In this document: positions 12,445-25,215 of the stretch, in pieces
Layout of the letters: every line of letters starts with the position of its first letter
Numbering within the stretch: position 1 is the first letter of the stretch
Source of the DNA: Aulostomus chinensis
Taxonomy: Eukaryota > Chordata > Actinopteri > Syngnathiformes > Aulostomidae
Reading direction: 5' to 3'
Length of the DNA: 64,000 bases
Assembly: GCA_037954235.1 (NCBI GenBank)
Contig: JBBMOA010000016.1
Span: 20,366,383 to 20,430,382 of the forward strand
Program-made: the position numbers and the translations under genes
Notes under the pieces: generated by a model
What the model saw: the letters and a program-made list of their open reading frames with translations, nothing else
Told to the model about the DNA's origin: nothing
Database searches by the model: none

Positions 12445-12826
12445 ATAGGCGGCACGGTGGTGCAGTGGTCAGCACTGTCGCCTCACAGCAAGAAGGTTCC
12501 AGCTTCGAGCCCCGGCTCGAGCACGGGATCTTTCTGTGGTGAGTCTCCATGTTCTCCCTGTTCCTGCGTGGGTTCTCTCTGGTACTCCGGCTTCCTCCCA
12601 CAGTCCAAAGACATGTAAGAGGGGACGAGGCTGATTGATACTCTAAATTGACTGTAGGTGTGGCTGTGAGTGTGAATGGTTGTCTGTCTATATGTGTTGG
12701 ACCTGTGATGGACTGGTGACCTGTCCAGGATGAACCCTGCCTCTCGCCTGAAGGCTGCTGGGATAGGCTCCACCCCCCCCCCCGACCCTTAACAGGAAAA
12801 GTGGTAGAAAATGGATGGATGGATGG
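12445..12826 (+). mobile_element. tRNA-like SINE-type insertion with 9-bp target duplication
   Basis: The head ggcggcacggtggtgcag begins at 12448 and resembles a tRNA A-box. A B-box-like gcttcgagccc lies at 12502-12512. The body carries the familiar teleost text (cctgtccaggatgaaccctg, gctgggataggctcc), then a C-tract, and the copy ends in an (ATGG)n tail at 12811-12826. The 9-mer aagtcaaat occurs directly before (12436-12444) and directly after (12827-12835), as expected for a target-site duplication. Similar elements are abundant in teleost genomes; I do not assign a family name. Confidence 0.8.
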
Positions 12827-14081
12827 AAGTCAAATTTAAACTAATCAAAAAACTCAACAACCAAAGAACAAAATAGAATAGTTATATTTTTAGACATTTT
12901 TTCACACAAAACAAGAAAGCAGCAAATTCTCACTGCTTGGAACAAATATTTCCAATGTTTTTCTTCAAAATGGATGATGTGTCTTTAAAAATGTATGATG
13001 ATTATTTCAAACTTTACCTCAATTACAATTAAGTAACTTATTTTTCTAAGTTTATATGTCTTTGTTTTGTAACATGGTCTGTACTCTAAATAGATTGTGA
13101 AGCACACATCTCTTGAATACAAGTTTTGTAAAAAGTTTAAAAGTAAAAAAATCAAGTTCCCTAAAAACTAGAGAACAGTATCTTGCATCACCTGCAAACA
13201 AAATAGATTTTGAATAATACCGTTTGCAGTTCGTGAACTCGGGGAAAAGTATTAAGCGAGCTTGATAGAATCAGTTAAAAGCTGCAAATGTCAGTTTCAA
13301 AAATTTCTGGGTTAATTGCCCTGACAAGGAAATGTTTTCTGGTCCAGTGGCGGATTAAATAGAAATGTTACACCAAAATGTAAAAAAAAAGTGAAAGTAC
13401 TATTTTGTTCGCAAATATACTCAAAGTATCAAAGGTAACAGTATTCATGTTGTCGAATGGTATCTTTCTATTGTTTTATTGTCATATACAGTGTAGTTAT
13501 ATTCATGATGCTTTAAAATCTAAGTTGCAATTTCTGGTTTCAATGATTTTTTTCTGTTGCTGCCATTTTATTTAAATACAATTCATTAAAGAATCTAATT
13601 TTTGGGGGCAAAAAAACCCAACTTTTCTCTACATCTGTCAGATGAAAAAGTGACAATATTTTAAGTGACTAAAGAAAAACAACACAGTATGACATGTTGG
13701 TAATTTAAAAAAAAAAATCCATATCAGAAAGATATATATAAATCAAGTTATGTCTCTTTCCAATGCCGGCGATAGATTATTTAAGTAATCGCTTCCTTCA
13801 TTGCAGCTGAACATGATGTTTATATGTATTTGCCAGTCTGTTGTTCTTTTTCCCAACAGTTTTATGTTTCAAGGTTAAATTACAAGATGTTTTCTGGACA
13901 TGTTTTATCATCATGACGTTCGAAAAATGTAAAACTGTGTTTCCAGGAAAAAATTGATATGATGACATCTTCCCGTTAAATCATTTGACACAATAGCCAT
14001 CTGCCTCCAGATGACAGTTGAAGTCTAAGTGATGTCAAATTCTTCAAGTGTCCCACCTAATTGCGTGTCTGTGTTCTGCAG

Positions 14082-14134
14082 TGCAAGTGGTCCAGAAAGG
14101 GATTCATCAGAACTCGATGGGCCCTGCCTGACTG
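14082..14134 (+). CDS. inpp5a: inpp5a exon (CKWSRKGFIRTRW...)
   Basis: The 53-nt exon has acceptor gttctgcag and donor actg/gtgagt. It reads CKWSRKGFIRTRWALPD and leaves tg, completed to Cys by the first base of the next exon. CKWSRKGFIRTRW is identical to the recalled vertebrate INPP5A sequence. The following four residues (ALPD) differ from the recalled human CIAD although the flanks are strictly conserved. The frame stays open and joins correctly to DLVNIHLFHD, so this looks like local divergence and not a frameshift. Misreading of my recalled reference cannot be excluded. Confidence 0.92.
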
Positions 14135-14586
14135 GTGAGTCGTTTTAATAAGTCCCTGCAACAATACACCTCATCATCGTTTAACACGGAATCATTACAA
14201 CTATATCATGGTGAATAGAGATGAAGATCTAACTGTCTGGCTTCTGCCGCAGCTCACAGTGACATGTGGGAGAGGGGAGATTTGGTGGGGGGGCTAGTTG
14301 GGCCTCTGGATCCTCTGCGGACAGTGTGGCACACAAACGAGCAGGGATTTGATTAGACGTAATCATGTTAGTCAAGGAGTTGCATATGACAGATGACACA
14401 AAACATTACAGGCAATTGAACCTGTACGGGATGAATCTGAACGCTGGCTTCCAGTGAGCAGGGCAGGGGATGGGGATGTGGTGGTGGGGGGGTGGTCCTA
14501 ATCTAATAGAGGTATGACATGAGAACTAAAGAGCTGAAACGGTAAGCATTTAATAAGGGCATGATGTTTGACAAGAGCAGCAGGGG

Positions 14587-14628
14587 GAGAGAGAGAGAGA
14601 GAGAGAGCAAGAGAGAGAGAGAGAGAGA
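14587..14628 (+). repeat. (GA)n microsatellite
   Basis: GA units with one gcaa interruption near 14607. Confidence 0.97.
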
Positions 14629-15211
14629 CAGGTGAAGAATGGGGGGGGGTCAGATCAAAGATGGGATAGACAAAGATAGAAGAGACCATGCATGTATTCA
14701 TTTGTTCAGGATGTCAGTGCAGAATAAACCCCCTGAGATCAACCCAATTCCTCCGGGTCAACTCCACAATGCTACCAGACACAGCCGATTGATAGGATCC
14801 TCATGGAGATGCTCTTCCCTGGACATTGAGCTATCTGCTTCTACTTGACAGGACAACCAGAAAGACAGCAGATTAGCGCTGGTACTGGTGACAGTTCTGG
14901 CATGCATTACCATCATTTATTGACCTTATTTGACTTTCTTTTTTTTTTTTAATTATTATTATGGATGCATTTGTGGCAGAAATATCACCTTGTTACCATT
15001 GGATCTTTATTGAATGTTGTCGAAAGCAAATGTCACACCTCAAGTCACTGATTTTTGAGTCTCATTCCAAAAAAAAAAAAAGCCAAATGCCAGATACATG
15101 AATAACTGTTAGTTAATACTTAATGAACTGTTAAGTGTCCCATTTTACAACAAGTTTCACAGAGTATTCATAAATGTTTACTGATGTTTGGAAAATGCTC
15201 ATTCAGCATTC

Positions 15212-15409
15212 TTATATATATATACACACATATATATACGTGTATATATATATGTATATGTATGTATATATGTATGTATATGTATATGTATATATGTATA
15301 TATATGTATATATGTGTATATATGTATATATGTATATATATGTATATATATGTATATGTATACGTATGTATATGTATATATGTGTATATGTATACGTATA
15401 TATATACAT

Positions 15410-15506
<97 letters not shown>

Positions 15507-15524
15507 CACACACACACACACACA
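15212..15524 (+). repeat. TA/TG/CA compound array, 313 bp
   Basis: Alternating tatata, tatgta and tatacaca motifs ending in a pure TA stretch and a short CA run. It is self-complementary, so open frames occur in all six frames over it; none is coding. Confidence 0.98.
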
Positions 15525-15662
15525 TCTAGAATGGTTTGTTCACGATTGTAGGTTCTCAGTTTGTCTGTTTAAATGCTATGGTTGATATTCAACCGATGTG
15601 TGACCTGGCAAAAGAATGTGCACTCATTCTGTTTGCGTATTTGTTTGTTTCTTTATCTACAG

Positions 15663-15782
15663 TGTCTTTGATCTGGTCAACATACATCTTTTCCATGATG
15701 CTTCCAACCTGGTGGCATGGGAGAAAAGCCCCTCGGTCTACTCGGGGACCAGGCAGAAGGCGCTCGGATACGTTTTAGACAG
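15663..15782 (+). CDS. inpp5a: inpp5a exon (VFDLVNIHLFHDASN...GYVLDR)
   Basis: The 120-nt exon has acceptor ctttatctacag and donor gacag/gtattt. It completes the split Cys codon, then encodes VFDLVNIHLFHDASNLVAWE, KSPSVYSGTRQKALGYVLD and two bases of an Arg codon. The VNIHLFHD stretch is the INPP5A form of the V-N-x-H-L block conserved across inositol polyphosphate 5-phosphatases, which contributes to the active-site region. KSPSVYSGTRQKALGYVLDR matches fish and mammal INPP5A. The acceptor lies only about 140 nt after the end of a 313-bp TA/TG/CA simple repeat (15212-15524), so branchpoint and pyrimidine signals must lie in 15525-15660. Confidence 0.94.
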
Positions 15783-16535
15783 GTATTTATAATTGGGACA
15801 TGCTTCTCACATTTTTTTCATCCAGTTTCGTGATTGCTGCGACAACAAATTAACATCATGGATACAATTTAATTACTGATAAAACATTTTATTAACTGAT
15901 CAAACAAATCATGATAAACAGTGTGTGCCTGAGTCAGGAGAGACTCAGTGCATATTTCAAATTACATCACACTTAACGATATTTGTTGGAATCATAGACA
16001 CAGCTCTTAAGTAAATTTCACACCCTATAGAGCATTTCAAACTAGGTCTGAACACTCCATGAACTCTCTTCTGTGTTCTTTTCAAGTTGATTCTTTACTT
16101 TCCTCAATGGAGGAAATTTATGTCCACAAATAAAAAAGAATAAAACAAGCTATGAACAAACAAGAATCTCAAAACTAAAACACCGCTGACTGTCTCCGTA
16201 ACAACAGGGGCAGGGGGGAACCGTGTGTGTTTCTGTATGTGTGTGTGTTGTGGAAGATGTTTGCAATTTTATCTTGTGTGTGCTGGTGAGGATGAGGATG
16301 CTGAACCAGCAGTGGGAGCTTTACAGGTGGATGAGATCAGTGGGAGGTGGGGGTTTGATTGGCGGGCAGTCTGGCAGAGTCTTTGTTTAGCAGCGTTTAT
16401 GGATGCATGGATGATAGTGGGATGTTTTTGTGTGCAGCCATAAGGAATGTTACTATTTGTCTAACCCAAAAATGTATTTTATTCATCTTAAAACCTTTTA
16501 CCTTGAAACAACTTGTGACTCATGCAAAGAATAAG

Positions 16536-16956
16536 AGTGATATTTTGCCCCCCCCCCCCCCCAAAAGTGCATTTTGCCTTTCAGGTACTCACAAATAAGT
16601 GTTTTAAGCTAATAAAGAAGTTTTTTTTTCCTACATGAGGTTTCAAAGCAGCCAAAAATCAGAAGTTTTTTTTAGTTTGTTTTAAGTTTAAGTCAAAGCA
16701 TTTTTAGATTACAGCTGGATGAAGACGTGGATGTGCTTGAGTGTTCTAACCGATATTTGGGGGGGGGGGCAGTTTTGTTGTTGTTAGCCGTCAGTCTCCT
16801 TTGCTTCAAGCTAAATATATGTAGCTGGTGCTTTCTGCATTCTTGAGTCACAATGTAGTGATGCAAGAGAGGAAAAAAAAAACATCTATCTGAGCTGAAG
16901 CCAACTATTTGTGAGTACTTGAAAAGCAAAATGCACTTTTTGGGCGAAGTATCGCT
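16536..16956. mobile_element. MITE-like non-autonomous DNA transposon with long terminal inverted repeats
   Basis: The left arm (16536-16596) and the reverse complement of the right arm (16907-16956) agree over about 50 bp: gcattttgc...caggtactcacaaat on the left against the same with few transitions on the right. The outermost parts agtgatattttgccc and agcgatacttcgccc differ only by C/T. Weaker pairing continues inward through an agctaa / T-run / cct segment for about 40 bp. Poly-C and poly-G runs interrupt both sides (16548-16562, 16760-16769). No transposase frame lies inside. Target duplication and superfamily were not resolved. Confidence 0.7.
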
Positions 16957-18598
16957 TTAAGGTTATCTATAGGCTGGATTTACATTAAATTTGTAGCTTG
17001 TATTATTGGTCTCCAAAAGATCCATTCTAACTCAATTACCATGATCTCTAGGAGAGGAAGGCACTCTGTGAGCTCATTCTCCAGGTCTATTTGTCAATTC
17101 TGCACACTAGATATTGAAGACAAATGTTCCGATAGGCCCTCTTAATAAAAAAATGCTCAAGATATTCATTGGATAAAGCCTGAAATGTTCGGTATCTCCC
17201 TGACCTTTATGAGCAACATACATCATAATGTAAAAGGCGGAGCCTTGTGCCACATTTTTTTGCTCCAAAGAGGATACATTATCTAAATAAATTGAACATT
17301 TTTGACCCGGCAAGGCTTTAGGAATCATTAAAGAAGGGTTAAATGCTCCGCCACGCTGCTCTAAGTAAAGACAGCCTCTATACAAACAGGCTAAATATCC
17401 ATTCATAATCATGCTAATGTGATTTATGGGATATCCATTTGCAGCCTAGTACAACGACAGAGTGCATGAAGCAAGCGTTGCTCTCTACCTGGCCAAGCTA
17501 AGACTGAATAAAAGCAAAGTACCAGCCTTGCAGAGGGTCACCTCCTATTCAAATGGCATCAGAATGCACGACGTGTCCCTCCGCTGCCTCCACTTTGAAT
17601 AACTACATGCACATATGGGTGGAATACATTATCAGCAGGCTTTCTGATGTGCTTGAATTATGAGACACTTTTTATTTACCTGTACTTCATTCTTGATTTG
17701 ATGAAAGAATGGTCCCCCTTTAATGGAGAGTGAAGTGAGAATGTTTTAAGAATATGGCAGCTTTTGCATTTTTTATTATGCTGTAACTTACCTGGATTTA
17801 CTGGCATAATGAAGTTTCACAAGGACCTTTCTTGATGTTTACTCTGCAGTGTTTTCATCAAATTTCCTCTACTTTCGTCATTCTTTAGCACTTGATTTAT
17901 TTTTAAGGGTCAGCTTGTAAATACACTTAAATAAGAGTCTATTTACAGGATGGAGTGTCTGAGACGTCTGAGGGATTGAATGAAGAACTGTGTGGGTTGA
18001 GTGGCGGTTTCCTTGCTCCTTCTGTCTAAATCCTCTTGTGTTAAGGATGGTAACCTTGTCGTTTTTTCTTGGCCGTATCATTTAAAGGTTCTGTTTACGC
18101 GGATGAGGGCTAAGTAGTTTGAGGCAAGGTGGCGGCGGTGGTGGTGATGGTGGGGGGGTGGTCTTATATGTTCCTGGTAGAGATCCGGAGGTGGGATGGT
18201 GGGGGTATCGCGCCTCACTCGCTCACTTTGAGGGAACCCGTCGGGTGCAGATCCGGAACGCCAGAGTGAGAAAAAGCTGGCAGTGCAGAGGGAAAGGAGG
18301 AGGAGCACAAAGGGTCCTTGGGCTCTGTAAAGGGCAGTGAATAATGGGTCGGTCCTTTCACAGAGGCTGCTAACCTTTTGGCAGCCACCAGCAAACTCCA
18401 TTCTACTCTGCCGATCTGGGAGGACAATGTGCCCGGGCCGGGCTTTGAATGAAGCACTACCACCAACAGTGTTCCCATTCAGCGGCTGGTTGGGAACCAT
18501 CTTTTTGGCCATTGTCCTAACTGTGACTCCTACCCCCAGAAAGCAGAGCAGGAAAAGGGACGGGGAATATCTAAAGCCAAACACCCCCCCACCCACCC

Positions 18599-18642
18599 TT
18601 CTCTCTCCTCTCTCCTCTCTCCTCTCTCCTCTCTCCCTCTCT
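18599..18642 (+). repeat. (CTCTCTC) tandem repeat
   Basis: Repeated ctctctc units of 7 bp forming a pure pyrimidine tract. Confidence 0.95.
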
Positions 18643-20098
18643 GAGTTCTAATCTCTCATTGCATGATGGGGAGAGGAGGGGAGGGCAGCTCCTGAACACC
18701 CCACCAGCTGAGATCCATGAGGCAGTCTGCACATGATCACACAGCTCTGCTGGGGACGGAGCTCTGCTACCGGGCATCAAACTTCAGCCTCCACCTTATC
18801 TGGGGCCCAGGCCTAATAATACAGCTTACAGCCCATTGAGAGCAGATCTGATAAGCCTTTTCCTCTGTGGCCCTTTTAACTGCTAAACGGTGTTTATCTC
18901 CGAAGTGCTTCAAGGCCTCAAGGGAACAATGCTGAGAAGGAACAGCATTTAGCCAGCTAGACCTCACTATTGAGTCACATCAAAAAAACACAGCTCTTTA
19001 GCCTGCACTGATGTGTGGCCTGCTTCCATGAGAGCAAAGCACAGCTCTGCTTGAAATTCATCTCCTGCTTGTTTTCTGGCCTTTGCAAATGCACATACGT
19101 GTCTACATCAGGCATTATTGACCTCTCAGCGACGGCTTGATGTGGATACATCATTATTTAATTTGAGGCTATTCATCTATTTTTAATTAATGAAAACAAC
19201 TGAGATTGCATGCATAATTCTGCAGCTGATGTAGTGGAAGTGATACACTGGAGATAGAAACCCATGGCTTCTAAACGAGCCTGTGAAACGATAGCATTGC
19301 AGATAAAATCAACATTTTTTTTCTTCTCTCTTACTTAGAAAAAAAAAATCCCTTTTGTATGTTGGAGTTTGTTTCTTTTTTCCAAGCTCCTATTCAGGTT
19401 GGCTGGTCTGGTTCAGGGGAGAACAGTTTTACATTACAACTGTGAAATCCCAGCATAAAGGCTCCCTTTGTGGGCCACCATTATTTTCACACAAATATAG
19501 TCCATTGTCACAGTGCTGAAGTTAATTTGATCAACATTGGGGACATTTAACTGTTTTGTTCACTGAAAAGACTTGTTTCATGCTCATTTTCGTGGCATTG
19601 AAAAGCAATGATTGGCAGAAAAATAATGTTGCCGTTAACAATTCAAAGCAATTAGTTTCCCATGGGGAGGCAGTGGGCCGCACTGGCCACCACACAGCGA
19701 TGCTTTGTCATTTTATGGACGGTCATCAGTCAACTGTCAGAGTGTCTCAAAGAGCCCTACAATCTAAATGTTTCCCTTTGGGCTTTTCCCAGAACAACAG
19801 GCTGAAAGAGCAGAGAAAGGCCGGCTCATTTCCAGCCAATAGACATGTTGAGCTGCGAGAGGGAGGACTGGATAATCACAGGGAGATCCTCCATAATGCC
19901 AGAATGAATTTATTAAAGAGCAGTGTGTGTCTGTGTGTGTGTATTTTGTTAAAATACAATACTTGAATTTTTATGCATGTTTTATGCAGTAACATGTAAT
20001 TAACCTTCTTACTTGAGTCTGAACCAAAAGGTTGTTTTGTTTTTCCTCAGCACATACAGTAGCTATTTATGATGAAGATCTATAACTGCACTGGTGTC

Positions 20099-20101
<3 letters not shown>

Positions 20102-20158
<57 letters not shown>

Positions 20159-20184
20159 TGCGTGTGTGTGTGTGCGTGTGTGTG
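20102..20184 (+). repeat. (TG)n microsatellite with CG interruptions
   Basis: About 25 pure TG units, then tgcgcgtgcgtg and further TG. Confidence 0.98.
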
Positions 20185-20268
20185 GGACCCTGTGCTGCCT
20201 CCTCACCCTGACAGATCAGCCGGAGCAGAGGTTAATCTTCCTCAGTGTCTCTCTGCTTCTTGGAGGAA

Positions 20269-20294
20269 AAACACACACACACACACACACACAC
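20269..20294 (+). repeat. (CA)n microsatellite
   Basis: About 13 units. With the TG tract at 20102-20184 it forms an inverted pair that could fold in RNA. Confidence 0.96.
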
Positions 20295-20422
20295 TGTTGC
20301 TTCCATCTCTTTAAGAGGCAGAGCTTTTACTTTCATATGAATATGACGGGGCTCCCAAAATTTTTTTAAATTTTTAACGTTATGGGACATTACAAAATAT
20401 AAATAACTCATCTGCACACATT

Positions 20423-20886
<464 letters not shown>

Positions 20887-23800
20887 CAGACACACAGTCA
20901 TATTAGAAATGTTTTCAAGGAAGAACTGACATGTTTTTTGCCCAGCCCCAATCTTTTTTATAGGTTTAGTTTATCTTTTTATAAACATTTGTAACAAGAT
21001 TCTTAAGGAGAGGTGAAATTTCTTTGACTATTAAATTTATTATAATGATAAAATCAATCATTATTACTATTATTCTATTATTATTGTGAATATTATGGCA
21101 ATGATGATGATGATTATCATTATACTTCTTATTATGTTTTCGGCTCTTTCTTTTGAATTGGACAAATTTTGCATGGACCTTCATGACAAAAGCCAGGGAT
21201 ACTTCTTCATTTACCGGTGGAATTATTGCCAGATATGCACAGCATTTTCATTAATACCTCGGGAAATGCTGCATGTTCCTTTTATAGAATATATCCAGAC
21301 ACTTTATTCATGGATTTGTCTGTAATCATTTCACATTGTTTTTATGTCTTTGCTCTCTGAGAGTGGCAGCATGAGTTCCAGGTTTCTCTGACCCCTGGGG
21401 ATTTTGAGGTCTTTTCTCAAAAACGTTCTCCACTTTTACTCAAAGGTGTCTTCCCCATCTAGTGTTGACTTATTTCTTAACCTCTGTGTGACCGCTGCAT
21501 CATCAACCCCCCACACCCCTAGCACCCTCTCTCTCCTATGTGGTGTTTTTGGTGGGGTAGGCGTTGCAGAGGAGCCGGGGCTAACATAGGGACGTGGGGA
21601 AGGCTGTCCTGCAGTGTCAAAGGCCCTGTCAGGGGCCACCCCTGACCTATTCAGGGAGACGTCCCCCAGCACATTCTTCACAATGTTAACATTCGACCAA
21701 ATTCTCAACATTTACTTACAATAGACGACTGCGCTCAACCCAGCTATTGTGTGCAAAGTTGAATCTGACTGGCCAACTTATGGTAAGTCATCTTGTCAAT
21801 ATAATCATGACATGGCCTCCGGTTGCACCCTTATAATCCTATCCAGACTGTCTATTACAGCTCAGTTTAGCTGTCAATCACAGTTTATTATCTGGCGAGG
21901 AGTCAGTGAGGGATTGTGGCTACAGCAAGAGAAAAAGAATTCAAATCTGCTGAGGTATATATGTGTTTATATGTGTATGTGTGTGTCTGTGTGTGTATAC
22001 GGTAGTGTTCTAAGAGGCTTGGGTACATGCTTGTTTTTTTTGCTTGCCCCTATGACGACATGTTTGTGTGTGAGAGAGAAGAAGAATCCTAACTAGAGAA
22101 TAGTGGTGGTTTAAGGAGCCTGGGAGCAGAGTTGGGGGCCATGTTATAAATTAGTGTCTGACCCCTGTCTTTGTGTGGCCCCTAGGAGTGCCCGACGAAG
22201 GCCCCAGCCCAAACCTCAGTGAGAACGGCCCCTGTGAAGAGGCTCTTTCAGGGGTGTCACTGTGCGATGAATTGGCTAGGAGAAAGCATGTTTATAGACT
22301 GTGTAAAGGAGTGTGTCTTTGTGGGAGAATGTCACTGACACTGTTACAGTTTGCCTGAATGAACTGTGATGACGAGGCTAATGGAGCCCCCGCTGAGGGT
22401 GAGGGTCAGCAAGGGGGGCCCCCCTGAAGCATGGACCCCCCACCCTCAGGGCCCTTTCACGCCCAGTAGCTGTAGCTAATGTTGCAATTCTTTGCCCCCC
22501 CTCACCGCACAAAGGCCAAGAAAAAAGTCAACTTTCACACCAGCGGGTCAGCATGAGTGCTTTAGGAAATGATCGTGTAAACAGAGTGTTACCTTCTGAC
22601 CTGTGGCTGATACCTTAGAGCGGCGGACAAAACAGCCCAGCTGTGGGTATTAGACATGGCTGTTAGCAGGATAAAGCTCCAGGACATGGAAGAGAAAGAC
22701 GTCCAGGCTGTGGAGGAACCCACATGTTGTTTCTCTCTCTTGCTTTCCACCCTCTCCTGATCTTTTTATATCTTTTACTCATGTGATCTGTTTATGTGCT
22801 GATCACTACAAATGCTTTGTATTCTTGACTCCCAGAGCCATGGATGGGATTAACTCACATGGAATACAGGCATTCCCACGCATGCAACAACTGTCGATAC
22901 GCCTGCGTACAGCCTTTTTACTGCCCCCTATTTGGTCTGTCGCATAAAATGTCTGCTAACCCTGTTTGAATAGAGCCGAGTCCCTTAGTAACGGGATGTT
23001 TGGTCATTAATGACATCAGCTCCAGTTTGAGTGTGTTAATTAGCTTACACACACTCTTTATAGTGAAAATTTGTGAATTCCAACACAATTTATTTGACTG
23101 TTTTCTAAAGGAATGTAACTGTTGTCAGGTTGTAGCTGGAGTTCACCCTTTAGCTTGAAGGCCTGCAGCACTATTCAAATTACTCTGGATTTGAGACAAT
23201 CTGTGTGGGTGTCACAGAGAAGAAGTCCTGTTGCTGTGTCATTTTGAAAATGTGAGTCAAGTTTTCCTACATTTTGGGGAGATATTGGCTCCAGTGTTTG
23301 ATGTGAAGGGGCAGAGTTCTCAGGGAGATGAGATGGGGTTTCTCCACTGATTGATACATGGAAATGAGACATTTGAGACATTCATTGATAAAATATGAAT
23401 GTCTGATTTTGGTACAGTGTGTGTGCATGTATGTGTGCGTGTTTTTAGGGTTTCCAAGGGCCTTAAGAGGTCTAAATCCTATAAACTGCTTACTTGTACT
23501 TTTATAATCCTTCAACATATAAAACTCATCATGCACTTGTCAGTTTCTTAATAGTAGCACATAACACCAACACCCTCTGTCAATAATGCTTACAGCTACT
23601 GCCAAATTATCTAATCAAATCAAATCAGAGGGCATAGAGAGGTGCAGGGATGGGCATATTTTTGCAGGCTAACCCTGAAGTTAGCTTTGTCATGGGCTCC
23701 CTCAACCAAAAGCCAGCTGGATTTTTACCTTTGATTTGTTATTGTTGCTAAAATTTCTTTAGCAAGCAAAAGTTTATTAGAATTACTTGTTTTGTTCATA

Positions 23801-24999
23801 ATCTTCACAAATCAACATCACCCATAGGATTTTTGAAAAGTAAATGCAATTGTTAGACATACAGAGCTAACAAACTGCATCGAGGACACAGGACTTCTAC
23901 ATCATCAAGACAAGCTTTCCACTTTAAAATTCAGTGCTGGAGCTCTGTATTTACTGATGCCCTCCGTAGAAGAAAAACCATGAAATTACCTGAAGCTATT
24001 CTGAACCACAGACTTCATCTGAGGTATTTAAACAATGACCCATTCAGTTCATTGATGAGTGTAAATTAATCACCAACATCTTTTACCCTACTAACATCTA
24101 CGGCTGCAAAGGATTGCAAAGTTTCTAAGATTTTCCATGGAAGGTTAAGGTCAAGGTTTTCTACCTTTTTTTTTTTTGTTGTTTCTTTGCAAAAGAGATG
24201 TAAACGTTCCATGGGAATTGGTGGAATAAAATGTTGTTAGATTTAGCTTTTTCATGATGTATGGGAATACTCCATATAGAATTAATTTGAATAAATGAGA
24301 ATTGATGGAAAAACAAGAACTAACTGGACATTTTGTAGCAATTATTACTGACTGCATTAACCGTGCACTCGCTAATTCTTTCAGAATATGGATTATAGAG
24401 AATATGTTTTAATCAAAGTTGATATAAAATAAAATCCATGATCAAGTTAAAAACAAATTTATTTCTCCTTTAAGAGCACACAATGTTTATATTTGTGTCT
24501 GTATATGACAAGGTAATATCAGTTCGTATAAATTACCCCCAAATTTCCAGATGATTCCAATTATTTCAGTTCAAACTCTATGAAAGACAGTGAGAGGTGT
24601 ATAGCAAAATAAAGTGACGCACAAACTACATTAAACCATATAAGACACGTGCAGAGCTGTCACAAGCTTGGACATACACCTTTGAACACCAGTGGCTCCA
24701 CTATTTCCCATATATTGCAGTTGATATCCATAAAAAGTATTCATGGAAAACCCAAGTCACAACCATGCAAATGTTGCATGGTTGTTTTAAAGAAGGTTGC
24801 TCATCAGGTTTCTCATTTCTCTTCAATGTAAAAGGATGTCAACGTTACAGTCTCTGCTTAATATAATAGCTGTGTCCTGTGTCCCGTCCCCCTCGCCTCT
24901 CTGCCCTTCACTCTCTTGCGCTCATAGAGGGGAGGTGACCGTGCTTTACGACAGCCCGCCAGAACCAAGACCCACCACCAAGAGGAGCCTTCTGTCTTT

Positions 25000-25215
25000 A
25001 GAGCCCTATAAATATATTGTTATCTGGGCCTGGGAAGTCCACGGTGAGATTTATCCACATGATTAGTAGAGATAGCGAGCCAAGCATCCTGAATCATTAA
25101 TTACACAAGAGGCTTCCCTACGTCCACCTTAATTTCCTATCCGGGCTCTATAGAAGAGCCACTTTCAAGTAGGTGATGAGGCATCGGAGTTAATTATATG
25201 TCGCTTAGGTGAATA
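25000..25215. promoter_or_regulatory. candidate conserved non-coding element
   Basis: Contains cattaattac (25095-25104), gagttaattatatg (25187-25200), agataagcgag-like and gatttatcc words, and a ggctc-gagcc hairpin. Repeat-free, lying between AT-rich and repeat-rich flanks. Confidence 0.3.

Larger units (their letters stand above)
7287..14081 (+). other. inpp5a intron, 6.8 kb
   Basis: The donor is gtgggt and the acceptor ttctgcag. It contains candidate non-coding elements around 8140-8450, 9190-9400 and 11680-11940, a (TG)n tract at 11132-11188 and a tRNA-like SINE-type insertion at 12445-12826. The stretch 12840-14080 is AT-rich and shows nothing recognisable. Confidence 0.85.
14135..15662 (+). 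other. inpp5a intron, 1.5 kb
   Basis: The donor is gtgagt and the acceptor ctacag. It contains a (GA)n tract at 14587-14628 and the 313-bp TA/TG/CA array at 15212-15524 close to the acceptor. No other feature is seen. Confidence 0.85.

Noticed and set aside
12502..12512. B-box-like sequence suggesting a tRNA gene
   Set aside because: No cloverleaf or anticodon arm; it is part of a SINE-type repeat.
15168..15585. Long open frames on both strands (up to 133 residues)
   Set aside because: They lie over the TA/TG/CA array and consist of repeating Y/I/T/H/V residues; simple repeats lacking stops, not genes.
18078..18596. 172-residue minus-strand frame, the longest mostly outside repeats
   Set aside because: Low-complexity His/Pro/Ser stretches, no recognisable domain, no splice or promoter context; likely chance in GC-richer DNA.
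22185..22358. Possible exon after a cccctag acceptor
   Set aside because: The flanking inpp5a exons already join in phase, and the peptide has no resemblance to the protein.
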